The notes: generated by a model not told the origin, from the sequence alone. Counted from the first letter of the stretch, positions 32,963 to 43,253 are shown. The stretch is 64,000 nucleotides of DNA from Porphyra umbilicalis (GCA_002049455.2 KV918950.1:86700-150699); one strand, 5' to 3'. Numbers and translations are program-made.

Positions 32963-33652
32963 CTCTCACAGTGTAGTGATGCACACACATACTTATATAT
33001 CGGGACTTGCTCTCCGTTTCAGAGGTGGCAGTCCGCATTCGTGTCCTCAGGGATCTGAGGGCGTGTCAGTGTTGAAAGGGTCGCGATGACGCTCAAAGCG
33101 AATGGAGTTACGGGGCTGAGAAGGACTGTCCGGCCCCAGGGGTCATAGGGCTCGGACGGCGCCTGACCCCCTGCCCCACCCCCCCGCCCCGAGTTGCGCA
33201 GGGCGACCGCGCGCAGCGACTTCCATGGTTCGACGCGGCCACCATGACCCGCGGGTGACCGTACCTGCGCGCCGGCTTCTGTTGCGGCGGCTCGTTGGCA
33301 GTTTCTGACGCCGTCTAGCGGCGCGGTTAGAGGCGCCCTGTCGCGCGGCATTCGGTCCCACCCGCCCGCCCGTGCGTCGTGTTGGCCGCCCCGCTCGCCG
33401 TGTGCAGGTGCGCTGCGCGGCGGAGTGACGGCCCCTCCCTCGGGCGTCGCGCGACGCTGGCCGGCCGCCGCCGCTGCGGTGGCGGCGGCGGCAACCCCTT
33501 CCCCGCCCCACGTTATCCCCGCCACGGCAACGTGGCTGTACGTGCCCCCGTGCGCGCTCGCGGCTATGGAGCCGGCCGGCGTGCCCAGTGTCGATACGTC
33601 GCCGAGCGCGCCACCGCCCTGGAGGCCAGGGTATTGCACGCACGTGCCTGGG
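32963..33652 (+). repeat. R710 dispersed repeat, copy F (5' truncated)
   Basis: It lacks the first ~25 bp (starts CTCTCACAGTGTAGTG) and has the normal 3' end with CCTGGG. Confidence 0.85.
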
Positions 33653-34091
33653 ATGGCAAGAGCTACACGCCAATGTGAACCGACAAATAATTTTTGAGAA
33701 GCATCCAAGCACGTTTCTTGTCGCCACGTTGGCCAAAGATCCGCTTTCTTCGTCGGAGCTATCAGGCGCCACCCACGTCTTTCCCCGCCGTTGTTGACAG
33801 TCCCCTGGCACCCAATCCCCCTTTTCTGTCGGCCGTCTGGTTGAGAAACCGCTTTGGTCCAGGACTCATTTTATCCTTGTCAAACTACCCCCTCACCAAT
33901 CATCGCAGCCCGCGGCGCCCCAGCGCCCCCTCTCCACAACCAAACGTAAAATGACCACATTCTGCCATCACCGTCATCACGCACACATCCCTCCCAGCCT
34001 GAGCCCTCGCAATGGACCACCACACTGGAGGCTCGCTAGCACGAGCTGGGGGGACAGCCTCCAGACCAAACCTACAACAGCCGAAACCTCA
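33653..34091. other. No gene recognised
   Basis: Unique sequence between R710 copy F and the copia insertion site, with only short open frames. Confidence 0.5.
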
Positions 34092-34096
34092 CTCTC

Positions 34097-34701
34097 TGTG
34101 AATCTCTGATCGGGGATCTGGGCGTCATGTGGAAGATGCGGTAGCCTGCACATCCTCGCGCGAATCTCACCGTGTCCGCCGCCGATGGCCCAATCACGTG
34201 CCTCTTTGGCCGTGCGTATGGAAGGTGCTGTGGCTCTGCTGGCGTTTCGGGCCGTGCCGGGTGATCGCACGGCCGCTAGCGTCCGGGGAGGGTCTCTGTG
34301 TGTGGCTGTGATTGCCTGCTTGTGTGATTTGACCTGTGGGCCGTTTCCCGCCGGAGATTGTGTGCGTTGCCGGGCCATGTGAGGGGGGGGAGGGTTCAGC
34401 GGCACGGCGGTGGTTGTTGCTGGGGAGGCCTTGCCCGCCCACGCTGCGTGTGTGTGCCCAGCGTCCCGTGTGCGTCGGAGGGAGGGGGCGCCTGGGTGGC
34501 TCGTTTGGCCGGGTCGGCCCGCGCGTGCGCGTGCGCGCGGGCATATAACACCGCTCCGCACCGGCTAGCGGGGGGGCGGCTGGCTCGGTAGCCTCGAACA
34601 CTGCCTTGCCGCGTCACCCAAGGCGGGGGACTGCGGTTGGCCGTGTGGGGGCTCTGCAACCCTACACTGTGTTTTCTTGCAATTCTCGCCGTGTATTCAC
34701 A
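34097..34701 (+). repeat. Copia 5' LTR
   Basis: 605 bp, TGTGAAT...ATTCACA. It contains a G run near 34383 that differs in length from the 3' LTR. A leader of ~707 nt without recognised coding follows before gag. Confidence 0.95.
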
Positions 34702-35408
34702 ATCGCGATTCTTTTTGGCGAACGAGACGTGCGCTGTTGTGCTGTGCGCACCGACGACGAAGGCGGATCCAACCTTTGCGGCGTTGCGGGCCGCGAACGA
34801 GCGTGCCCTTCTTGTCGACGTGGCGTCGCTCTCTACCCCCGCCGCGTGGCAGCCTGGGGCTTGCCTGGCAAGGCTGGCGTGATCGGGGGATGCCATCCGG
34901 CCTCCGCGGGTCAGTGCAACGACCCTTGCGCCCCCGTGTGCCGTGTGGGTGTGGTCGGGCGGGTGGGACCGCTTGGCTGTACGGGCGGCGTTGGCGGGAA
35001 CAAGTGGGCGTGTGAGCGTGTGACGGGCTCGGCGGACACCGGGGAACTGAAGCTGGCCCCATAGCAAATCGCGGCGACGGTAACGCGGGGTGCTGGGTAC
35101 GTCGACGGGGCTGTACTGGGGCTTCGGCCTGTCAAGTCGCCCGTCGTCGCCAACGCCACAAGGGTACTCTCCCGAAATCTAGCAGCCCCCCGTGGCTGGT
35201 ACTGGAGGGGTAGGTTTCCTACCTCGCTGGGAGGTGACCCGCAACCGTGGACACCGCTGGGGGAATACGCCCCACTTCGCTACGTAGGGCCCCGGTACGA
35301 GTCATTCTCTGTTACGCTCGTGTGTCGTGCCTCCGCACGCGCTGACGCCTTCCTGACGCCGATCACGACCTTGGCCAAGACGTTCCTTGTCTACAGTGTT
35401 CGTGTACG
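34702..35408 (+). other. Copia leader between LTR and gag
   Basis: Short overlapping frames occur but none has a domain. I could not place a primer-binding site next to the LTR with confidence. Confidence 0.6.
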
Positions 35409-37526
35409 ATGCCGAGTGAGACGGGCTCAGCATCGGGGGCTATGCCGCTGCATGCAGGCGTGTCGGGCACGGGAGCTATGACGGTACGCGTATTCATGCC
35501 GGCACTTGATGCAAACACTCTCCCCATCGTGTCTGCCGGGTTTGTGCACTGCATTTGTCTGATCAACACTTCGGATGACTCGGCGCCTATCACGGGTGCG
35601 GAGGTCAAGCGTCGGGTCGCCAATTTGTTTCCGCCTGGCAAGCTCTTCTCCCGCGATATGCCGGTCTTGCCGGTGCTGCACGCGGAGCTGCTTGAGTGGC
35701 TCAACTACTGGCGAGCCGAGATCAACATGGACGACGCGCCGAATGCGGCCATGGCGCTGGCGTCGCAGCTGTACGAGGACGATGAGCACAACTTGGCCAT
35801 AAAGCTGTTGATGGAGGACTACCGGGACTACACGCGCAAGCCGACGGCTCCAAGCCCCACAGGATTAGTGGCGGGTGACGCGCCCGGGCCTCAGGGCCGC
35901 GGCGTCAATCCACCGGCTCGGTACCTTGGCGGCACGCTCGTGGGGGACGGCACAAGGCGTCCCGACTTTATTGGGATGCGAAGCCAAGATGCTCGCCTGT
36001 ACCGGCGTTCCCCGGAACGCGGAAGCCAAGGTGGCAACCTCGGGATGAACATCGGTGACCCGGGAAGTGTACATAATGGTGCCTCTCGAAGCGACCATTG
36101 CACTGGTCGGCGTGATGACCCCCAAGGCGTGTCAGGCGGCGGCCGAGGGGGCGGTGCCCACGATGGTTTCGGCGGCGACCAAGGCTCTGGCGCCCATGGC
36201 AGCGGCTTTGGGACCGCTCGGCAACGCCTGTACGGCGGTGGCGATGCCTTGGAACGTTCTGACCGCAGTGGCGGCGCCGGAGACGGCGGTTCCTTCCACG
36301 ACGACCGCAGTACCCACGGCTACGGCACAGGCCACCTCGGTGGATCCGGGCCTGCGAATATCCACGATAACGTGGCGGTCTCTGCCATGGAGAGCCGTCA
36401 GGCGCGTGATATAAGTGGACGCTTCGAGGACCGAGCAGGAAAGTTCACGGGCAAGACGGACCAGTTGTTTACCGACTACAAGACGCAGTACGATCTTGTG
36501 ACGCGCGACTTTGGCGTGTCGGCGCACCAAAAGATGCTGCTCTTGCACAACCTACTAGACGGCGAGGCGCTGAGATTCTACCATGACGAGGTGATGCGGA
36601 CAACCGTCCCGCATGAGACCGCGTGTGCCAAGATCGAAGGACGCTTCCTCACCGCTGTGCACCAAGGCCGCGCCGCGAACTATCTCCAGAACCTTCGCAT
36701 GAGCGACTTTATCAAGGTGGACGTGTCGGAGGTGGACGCACTCGAGAAGTTCTTCACCATCATTTCGCGCGTTGCCAAGAAGCTGCCACAGGAGTTTTCC
36801 GGAGATGCACACCGGGCACACTTTCTGCGCGGAGCAGTCATTGGCTACCCCTGGGCAATGCAGCCGCTGAGCCGCCAAGACGTACAGCCCGTGACCTTCC
36901 AGGAGCTGTACGGCGAGCTCCATGCGTCACCGTCCCTCAAGACAGACGCACGAAGAGCGGTTGCCCGCGATCGCGCATCGAGCGCAGCGGATACGGCGGA
37001 CGATGGCGTGACAAGCATCTACTATGGTGGTCAGGGCTGGTACGCTGTCGCCAACACGGGGAGTGCTACTCGCCTGTCGGCGCGACCAGCGGGCGAGCAC
37101 CGCGCGGCGGGGCCCCTACGTCGTGGCGGATGCTGGAACTGCGGGGACAAGACTCACCGCTTTGCCGCGTGTCCCGCCAAGGTGAACTGGGAGAGGGTCC
37201 ACAAGCAACGGACTGACTTCTGGGCTGAGCAGCGCCCGGCCAAAGACGAGGCGACCACCGTTTACTACGAGATGTGCCAAGAGCTGCGCGGCGCGTCGCT
37301 CAGTGACGTCATCGAGACGCGAGATGTCAACGTGAGTAACAACGACGGCCTCGCCAAAGACCAAGCCGCCGACAGTGACAGGCAACAGGATGCGCCAACC
37401 AGCACCGGCGACGATGATGGTGTCATGTCGGGTACCGCGGAGCTCTACTACGGCCTTACTGGCGCAATGTGCGATGCGGACGCTGGGCACAGTGGCTCCG
37501 GCCCGGGTTTTCCGCCGGGGGTCTGA
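35409..37526 (+). CDS. Copia Gag
   Basis: A 705-codon frame starts at ATG 35409. Residues ~150-330 are Gly/Ser/Asp-rich low complexity (GGGRGGGAHDGFGGDQ). The central part (~345-530) is the conserved copia Gag core, with KFTGKTDQLFTDYKTQYDLV and LLDGEALRFYHD. A zinc knuckle, CWNCGDKTHRFAAC, spans residues 575-588. The C-terminal tail is acidic. The stop TGA (37524-37526) lies within the frameshift hairpin. The protein is long for a copia Gag because of the Gly-rich insert. Its expected role is assembly of the virus-like particle and binding of the element RNA. Confidence 0.88.
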   Translation: MPSETGSASGAMPLHAGVSGTGAMTVRVFMPALDANTLPIVSAGFVHCICLINTSDDSAPITGAEVKRRVANLFPPGKLFSRDMPVLPVLHAELLEWLNYWRAEINMDDAPNAAMALASQLYEDDEHNLAIKLLMEDYRDYTRKPTAPSPTGLVAGDAPGPQGRGVNPPARYLGGTLVGDGTRRPDFIGMRSQDARLYRRSPERGSQGGNLGMNIGDPGSVHNGASRSDHCTGRRDDPQGVSGGGRGGGAHDGFGGDQGSGAHGSGFGTARQRLYGGGDALERSDRSGGAGDGGSFHDDRSTHGYGTGHLGGSGPANIHDNVAVSAMESRQARDISGRFEDRAGKFTGKTDQLFTDYKTQYDLVTRDFGVSAHQKMLLLHNLLDGEALRFYHDEVMRTTVPHETACAKIEGRFLTAVHQGRAANYLQNLRMSDFIKVDVSEVDALEKFFTIISRVAKKLPQEFSGDAHRAHFLRGAVIGYPWAMQPLSRQDVQPVTFQELYGELHASPSLKTDARRAVARDRASSAADTADDGVTSIYYGGQGWYAVANTGSATRLSARPAGEHRAAGPLRRGGCWNCGDKTHRFAACPAKVNWERVHKQRTDFWAEQRPAKDEATTVYYEMCQELRGASLSDVIETRDVNVSNNDGLAKDQAADSDRQQDAPTSTGDDDGVMSGTAELYYGLTGAMCDADAGHSGSGPGFPPGV

Positions 37527-38329
37527 TCCGTCGACATTCCCCCGGCAACAGACGACCACCGCCCAAGCCCAATATTGAGGAAGACCCAACGTGCGTTGCC
37601 TTGCTGGCCGCCAAGGAGAAGTTCCAGGGCGCCTTCCTCGACACCGGTGCACAGCACACGGTCATTGGAAAGCCGCAGGCCGAGGCGTACATGGCGTCGA
37701 TCGGTCAGGAGGCCGACCTGGAGACGGCGAAGGAGCTGAGGAGCCACCGGCTAGGTGGCTGTTCGTTTGACACCCTCGGCGCTGTCTCCATCCGCTTACC
37801 CATTGCTAAAGACTACTTCTTGCCGCTGTTCGTCAACGTCATTGCATTGAACGTGCCGTTCCTGCTGGGCCTAGACATCATGGACCGTTATTGCATGTAC
37901 GTCAACAACGTCACCAACCACCTGGTCTGCGTCAACGAAGGTGTGGCGGTGCCTGCAGCGCGTCAGTACGGCCACATCTACCTCGACTGGGGATCCGACA
38001 CCCTGTACACCTTTTCCGAGCTGCAACGCATCCACAAGCATTTTTACCATGCCAAGCCCGAGCGTCTCTACGCGCTTATGCGTCGGTCGAAGGACAAGGA
38101 AGCGACGCCCGGCACGCTGCGGCAGCTGGAGAAGATTGCGCACGCCTGTGACGTGTGCCAACGTCTTGCCAAGGATCCAAGCCGCTTCCGAGTTGCCATG
38201 CCGGAAGAGGACCTCTGCTTCAATCGGCGGGTGATGATCGACTTGATGACGTTGGAGCGAATGCCTGTCCTTCACGTCGTTGACCGAGACACGCTGTTTA
38301 GTCCGCCACCTTTCTTCGTGATCGCGTGA
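37469..38329 (+). CDS. Copia pol, part 1: protease and integrase start
   Basis: This frame overlaps gag by 58 nt in the -1 frame. It carries the aspartic protease motif GAFLDTGAQHTVIG and VPFLLGLDIMDRY. The integrase zinc-binding motif follows, IHKHFYHA and HACDVCQ (HHCC type), and then the first integrase Asp in VMIDLM. It ends early at TGA (38327-38329) after DTLFSPPPFFVIA. The listed first Met is probably not used, because translation should enter by frameshift near 37511. Confidence 0.85.
   Translation: MRCGRWAQWLRPGFSAGGLIRRHSPGNRRPPPKPNIEEDPTCVALLAAKEKFQGAFLDTGAQHTVIGKPQAEAYMASIGQEADLETAKELRSHRLGGCSFDTLGAVSIRLPIAKDYFLPLFVNVIALNVPFLLGLDIMDRYCMYVNNVTNHLVCVNEGVAVPAARQYGHIYLDWGSDTLYTFSELQRIHKHFYHAKPERLYALMRRSKDKEATPGTLRQLEKIAHACDVCQRLAKDPSRFRVAMPEEDLCFNRRVMIDLMTLERMPVLHVVDRDTLFSPPPFFVIA
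37505..37546 (+). promoter_or_regulatory. -1 ribosomal frameshift module at copia gag/pol
   Basis: The heptamer G GGT TTT (37505-37511) is in exact register with the gag codons GGT TTT and has the canonical X XXY YYZ form. Two nucleotides downstream, GCCGGGGG (37514-37521) pairs perfectly with CCCCCGGC (37539-37546): eight GC pairs around a 17-nt loop that contains the gag stop. A -1 shift leads straight into the protease frame, which is the relation the two frames have. Confidence 0.7.
38295..38329 (+). other. Frame break inside copia integrase
   Basis: The next pol frame continues the same domain, and its upstream codons read ATFLRDRVSSK just where the first frame ends in PPPFFVIA. A TAG in the new frame lies right before this point and no X XXY YYZ site is present. 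A one-base deletion is therefore more likely than a second programmed shift. Confidence 0.65.
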
Positions 38330-40971
38330 GCTCCAAATCGGTGTGGGACGCCTTCCTCCGCATCTGGGTGGCAGTGTACGCGGGCTACCCGGAGCAGCTG
38401 CATGCGGACCAGGGGACCAACCTGCAGTCGGACGAGTGGAAGCAGATGATGCGCGACGCGGGAATCAAGCCGATCGACTCGGGCATTGAGAGTCACAACT
38501 CGCTTGGCGCCGGCGAACGGTACCACGCCATGTTGCGGCAGATCTACCGCACGGCCCGCATGGATCATGCAAGCATTCTTCTCGACGTGGCGCTCGCTCT
38601 GGCTTTGTGGGCCATGAACCAGACGGCAGGACCTGCCGGCATCTCACCGCAGTCGCTTGTGCTTGGGGTCAACCCCCGGATGCCTGTCAAGCCGGCGAAC
38701 CTACCCGGTCACCGTGAGCGCTACCAAGCCATCGCCGAGGCGCGCGCCGATATGGTCAAGCTCGTGGGGCAGGCGCGACTGAGCAAGGCGTTCCGGGAGC
38801 GGCTTCCGAGGGCGGCAGAGCTCGAGGTGGGACCCGGCACGCGCGTGCTTGTCTTGCGTGAGAAGTCCCAGAAGTGGGAGGGCCCATACATGGTCGAGGG
38901 CAGCGATGGCAAGTTACTGTGGCTCAACATCAAGGACCAACTCAAGCTGTTCTCCATACACCGAGTGAAGGTGTACAAGCCATCGATAACGCCAGTGAGC
39001 GCTACGAGCGGTACCGAAGAGACGGCAGCATCACTCGAGGCGACACCAACGGGCACGGCAGCGGCGGACGCACCACCGCGGATCACGGGAGCGACCACGC
39101 CTGCCGAAGAAGCCATGACGACGAGCGCCATGACGACAGCCAAGCAGTCGTCCGTGAATAACGGGACGTCCCCGGCTGCTCACAACGTTTCCGACGGTAT
39201 CTCTGCGGCGGATGCGCTTGTCAACAGTGTTGGCCGGCGGATCGGGGAGGTGGCGCGTCGAGAGCACCGCGGCTCTACAATGGCCGACGACCAGCCCAGT
39301 TTGACCTTCATCACGGAGGTTCTCCAACCCGGTGACCCACGCGCAACGTCAGAGCCGATGGAGCTTGCCAAACAAGCGGAGGCCGACGGCCTCAAGCGTC
39401 GATGTGTCTGGGAAAAGGTGCACAAGGGCGACGTGCCGGACAACGCCAACATCCTTGGTGCACGCTTCGTGTTGGCGATCAAACAGCCCAACACCCCGAC
39501 GGAGGCGGCAAAGGCCCGTTATGTTGCCGAGGGTTGTGGGGACCGTGAGAAGCCGTTCATCGTACACAACTTGTCAACGTTGCGACAGAGCTCCACGAAG
39601 GTCATCGTGTCAACGAGTGCGGTGTTTGGTTGGCGTCTCTTCTCCCACGACGTCAACCAGGCGTACCTGCAGAGCAAGGATGCCATGGCTCGTGACCTCT
39701 ACGTGAAGGTGCGGCCACGCGACGCCAAATACTTTGGGCTCGCTGAAAACGAGCTGCTGCGGATCATCAAGCCCCTGTACGGTGTCCCGGAAGCCGGTGA
39801 CTATTGGGACGTCACGTTCGTGCTCCACGTCAAGGAGGACCTGGTCATGAACCCGCTTACTGGTGACCCCGCGCTCTTCATCAAGAAGGACGTTGGCGAC
39901 CCCGACGGGCTGCTAGGCGCCTACGTGGACGACTCCTGCATGGGCGGAAACAAGAGGTTCCAACACATGACGACGGCAACTCTGGACAAGTTTGAGTCCA
40001 GACCACGCGTGTACGACGACTTTACCTTCATCGGCGTGTCCGTGCGCACGCTACTGGGACCGCCAAGGTCTTTTACCCTGGACAAGACTGTCTACATTGA
40101 TGCCTTGTCGCGACTCCCGCTAGCAGGCGGCTTCACCGACTTCGTACGAGCGCGTGCTGCATTTGCCTGGCTCGCACACGGTCTGCCATATCTGTGCTGT
40201 GCCATCAACCGCGCCGCTCAAGTGACGGAAGCGCTTCTCTCCGAGCGCCACGTCAAGGAGTACAACAAAGCAGTCAAACATGCCAAGTCTACCAGATCAC
40301 TCGTGCTGCGCTACGGTCCCCTCGAACGCGCGTCGCTCCACTTGCGCGTGTACGCGGACGCTTCCTTTGCATCAAACGACGATATGTCGTCCCAGCTGGG
40401 CTTCATCGCGCTGCTCTGCGACGGGGCGGACCGGTGCCACGTGCTGACCTATGCAAGTAAGAAGGCACGACGCGTCGTGAGGAACATCGTGGCTGGTGAG
40501 GTCTACGCCTTCGCAGACGCCTTTGACGCAGCCTACATCCTCAAGCACGACTTGGAACGCGTCTACGACCAGCCTTTGCCAATGGTGATGCTGACCGACT
40601 CGAAGCAGATGTTTGACGTCATTACGAGGGCATCTCACACGACCGAGAAGCGGCTCATGATTGACATCGCGGCCGCACAAGATGCCTACAACAAGCACGA
40701 GATATCCAACGTTGGTCTCGTCAAGTCGGAGCACAATATTGCAGACGGCCTGACCAAGCCCGGCCTGTGCTCCGCGCTGAACACGATGCTGCGGACGGGG
40801 GTCGACAACAACCCCGTACAGCAGTGGATTATTCGCTCCAACCCGGCAGCAAACCCGACGACGACCCAGGGGATCACGCCAGAGACGCCATCGGTATCGG
40901 TGGCACCGCCCTCGCATCAGGCGGCTTCCCCGGAGCAGGCGCGCTCGGATGACGGAAAGCCGGGAGTGTGA
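38326..40971 (+). CDS. Copia pol, part 2: integrase core, RT, RNase H
   Basis: 881 codons. Integrase continues with AVYAGYPEQLHADQGTNL and HNSLGAGERYHAMLRQ (the D and E motifs). A Thr/Ala-rich linker covers ~220-330. Reverse transcriptase has FSHDVNQAYLQS, IIKPLYGVPEAGDYWD and the catalytic YVDDSCMG at ~533. RNase H shows RVYADASFA (~675), AGEVYAFADAFDA, MLTDSKQMFD and SEHNIADGLTKPG. YVDDSCMG and PLYGVPEAGDYW differ from the plant forms and resemble algal/fungal copia branches as I recall them. Apart from the upstream frame break the frame is intact. Confidence 0.9.
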   Translation: MSSKSVWDAFLRIWVAVYAGYPEQLHADQGTNLQSDEWKQMMRDAGIKPIDSGIESHNSLGAGERYHAMLRQIYRTARMDHASILLDVALALALWAMNQTAGPAGISPQSLVLGVNPRMPVKPANLPGHRERYQAIAEARADMVKLVGQARLSKAFRERLPRAAELEVGPGTRVLVLREKSQKWEGPYMVEGSDGKLLWLNIKDQLKLFSIHRVKVYKPSITPVSATSGTEETAASLEATPTGTAAADAPPRITGATTPAEEAMTTSAMTTAKQSSVNNGTSPAAHNVSDGISAADALVNSVGRRIGEVARREHRGSTMADDQPSLTFITEVLQPGDPRATSEPMELAKQAEADGLKRRCVWEKVHKGDVPDNANILGARFVLAIKQPNTPTEAAKARYVAEGCGDREKPFIVHNLSTLRQSSTKVIVSTSAVFGWRLFSHDVNQAYLQSKDAMARDLYVKVRPRDAKYFGLAENELLRIIKPLYGVPEAGDYWDVTFVLHVKEDLVMNPLTGDPALFIKKDVGDPDGLLGAYVDDSCMGGNKRFQHMTTATLDKFESRPRVYDDFTFIGVSVRTLLGPPRSFTLDKTVYIDALSRLPLAGGFTDFVRARAAFAWLAHGLPYLCCAINRAAQVTEALLSERHVKEYNKAVKHAKSTRSLVLRYGPLERASLHLRVYADASFASNDDMSSQLGFIALLCDGADRCHVLTYASKKARRVVRNIVAGEVYAFADAFDAAYILKHDLERVYDQPLPMVMLTDSKQMFDVITRASHTTEKRLMIDIAAAQDAYNKHEISNVGLVKSEHNIADGLTKPGLCSALNTMLRTGVDNNPVQQWIIRSNPAANPTTTQGITPETPSVSVAPPSHQAASPEQARSDDGKPGV

Positions 40972-41570
40972 ATCTCTGATCGGGGATCTGGGCGTCATGT
41001 GGAAGATGCGGTAGCCTGCACATCCTCGCGCGAATCTCACCGTGTCCGCCGCCGATGGCCCAATCACGTGCCTCTTTGGCCGTGCGTATGGAAGGTGCTG
41101 TGGCTCTGCTGGCGTTTCGGGCCGTGCCGGGTGATCGCACGGCCGCTAGCGTCCGGGGAGGGTCTCTGTGTGTGGCTGTGATTGCCTGCTTGTGTGATTT
41201 GACCTGTGGGCCGTTTCCCGCCGGAGATTGTGTGCGTTGCCGGGCCATGTGAGGGGGGGGGGGTTCAGCGGCACGGCGGTGGTTGTTGCTGGGGAGGCCT
41301 TGCCCGCCCACGCTACGTGTGTGTGCCCAGCGTCCCGTGTGCGTCGGAGGGAGGGGGCGCCTGGGTGGCTCGTTTGGCCGGGTCGGCCCGCGCGTGCGCG
41401 AGCGCGCGGGCATATAACACCGCTCCGCACCGGCTAGCGGGGGGGCGGCTGGCTCGGTAGCCTCGAACACTGCCTTGCCGCGTCACCCAAGGGGGGGGAC
41501 TGCGGTTGGCCGTGTGGGGGCTCTGCAACCCTACACTGTGTTTTCTTGCAATTCTCGCCGTGTATTCACA
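40967..41570 (+). repeat. Copia 3' LTR
   Basis: 604 bp. The last pol codons (ending 40971) overlap its first 5 bases. A purine-rich stretch (GACGGAAAGCCGGGAG) lies directly before it and may be the polypurine tract. Confidence 0.95.
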
Positions 41571-41575
41571 CTCTC

Positions 41576-43015
41576 ACTTCTCATTCTAATTTCATTCCCA
41601 ACACAATACGACAGAGCGACATCCGCAGAATGCAGCGAGGGGTGTACCTACCTCCAGCAACCACCAATCAAAGAATAGATCGACCAAGTGTCGCTTCCAA
41701 GGTAAGAATGGACGGTCAGGAACCGGGAAAGCATCCCACCTGGATCAAGGCAGATTGACCAATCAGCGCCCCTATTGGGACAGCTGGAGGGGCTCTTTCC
41801 GTGTGCGTCTCACAGAGGATCTTCGCTAATCAAATCCCCTGGCCATTAGGACAGGGTACTATCCAACATGCGCAAAGGGGCCCCCATTCTAATTTTTTTC
41901 CGAGCTAGTGCACGTTGCGGGAGTACTTGCGAAAAAGCGGGGTGCACGCGGAGAGACCTCGTACGGCTCGGGCGGACGTCGCCGTACGTTGAGTCCGACA
42001 TGGTTAGAAGCGTCAACTTGCACACTATCCGTACATGTATTTTTGCACGATGGCCGTACGTTGGGCGTTTGTGAGGTCCAACCATGTAGAAAGAGGGTTT
42101 TTTTCTCGTTCAGATGGCTTGAAACGGGGGGTCTGTGCTTCAGACGAGCTGGAAACGAGGATGCGTGCTGCATATGACCGCGTCGGGTGAGGAATTGAAT
42201 ACGTAATTGGTGAAACATGCCCCTGAGATGCTCTGGACGGTGTTTTTGTTCTTCAAAATTTTGAACGCGCAGGAGAGGGCCAAGATCGGGGACGGCCGAG
42301 AGTCGTGGAATGTGGTGTGACCGTGGCGCGCAGTGACTGAAGCGGGCAGTCGCGAGTGGCGTGACGCAGCTGCCCGCGTGGTTCTGTGCGCGGACCTGTG
42401 ACGAGGAGAGGGCGGCGTCGTGCGTGTGGCCCGTGCGAGGGGGTGGTGGTGTCGCGGTGGCGGATCCGGCCGTGCGGGATGTCGCACAACTGACCGCGCG
42501 GTACGTCGTGGGGGGAGGAGAACGGACAGGGGGGTACGTTCGGGGGGCTGTGGAGGGGTTGAGGGGCCGTGGGGCTGGAGGGGGGGAGGGGTGAAGACGC
42601 AGCTGGCTAGCCGGTGGCAGCCCCTACGGCGGCGGCGGCGGACCCTGCGCCCGCGCCCCCTGCTGCGATAGGCTTGCTACTGGCAACAAGCCTAGCTATC
42701 ATGGACGAGGGGGCGGGAGTGGCGTGGCGTTTGCCCCAGGGGGCGGGTGGACTGCGCGATAGCGGCGGCGGAGGCGGACGTGGGTGTGAGGCCGGTGGGC
42801 TGGGGGGGGTGAGGCTGTCGGCGAGCCGTGCGTGGCTTGGGACTGTCGCAAGCACGGCGTCGCCTGGGTGGGGGGCCGGCGCGCTCCGGGGCGGACGGCT
42901 CTGGCGCTCGCGCCTGCCCGTGGACGCCCGCAATGACATAAAAATAAAAACCAATGCAGTGCATGACAAATATAACCACGTGCCAAGTGAAGCGCGACGC
43001 GGCATGCTTCAAGTC
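41576..43015. other. No gene recognised
   Basis: It contains one isolated copy of the R710/TIR end motif, CCCTGGCCATTAGGACAGGG (about 41838-41857), which suggests an eroded element. GC-rich frames at 42360-43080 are low complexity. Confidence 0.5.
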
Positions 43016-43017
43016 TA

Positions 43018-43253
43018 TGGCGCGTCGCCAAAGAATGATCGGATCCGAGCAAGTTCCACAGCAAGTTGCAACATGCTGTGACCGTGCTGTGACTGTGCTT
43101 TGAAATAAAATTGCATGCTGAGGGCTCCTGGATGGCTCTGTGGGAGGCAAGGACGATCACAGCAATTTTAAATTCTGTGCTGTGAGCTGCTGTGAACTGC
43201 TGTGACTTGCTGTGAGCGTTTCTCAGATCCGATCATTCTTTGGCGACGCGCCA
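43018..43253. mobile_element. 236-bp MITE with TA target duplication
   Basis: Inverted ends begin TGGCGCGTCGCCAAAGAATG and match for about 28 bp. They are flanked by TA (43016-43017, 43254-43255), as in Tc1/mariner elements. The interior consists of CTGTGA/GCTGTGA steps repeated many times. It lies 340 bp upstream of the RPB6 start codon. Confidence 0.8.

Larger units (their letters stand above)
34097..41570 (+). mobile_element. Full-length Ty1/copia retrotransposon, recent
   Basis: LTRs of 605 and 604 bp lie at 34097-34701 and 40967-41570. They begin TGTGAAT and end ATTCACA, a perfect terminal inverted repeat. The whole is flanked by CTCTC (34092-34096 and 41571-41575). The LTRs differ at only about four sites, so insertion was recent. 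Order is gag, protease, integrase, RT, RNase H, the copia order. The only break I find is a one-base frameshift within integrase. Copia elements are known in red algae; I cannot assign the lineage. Confidence 0.95.

Noticed and set aside
34606-35064. 152-codon frame in the copia leader
   Set aside because: It starts inside the LTR and has no counterpart among copia proteins; leaders commonly have chance frames.
38295-38329. A second programmed -1 frameshift in copia pol
   Set aside because: No slippery heptamer is present, and a TAG in the new frame limits the window; a one-base deletion explains it better.
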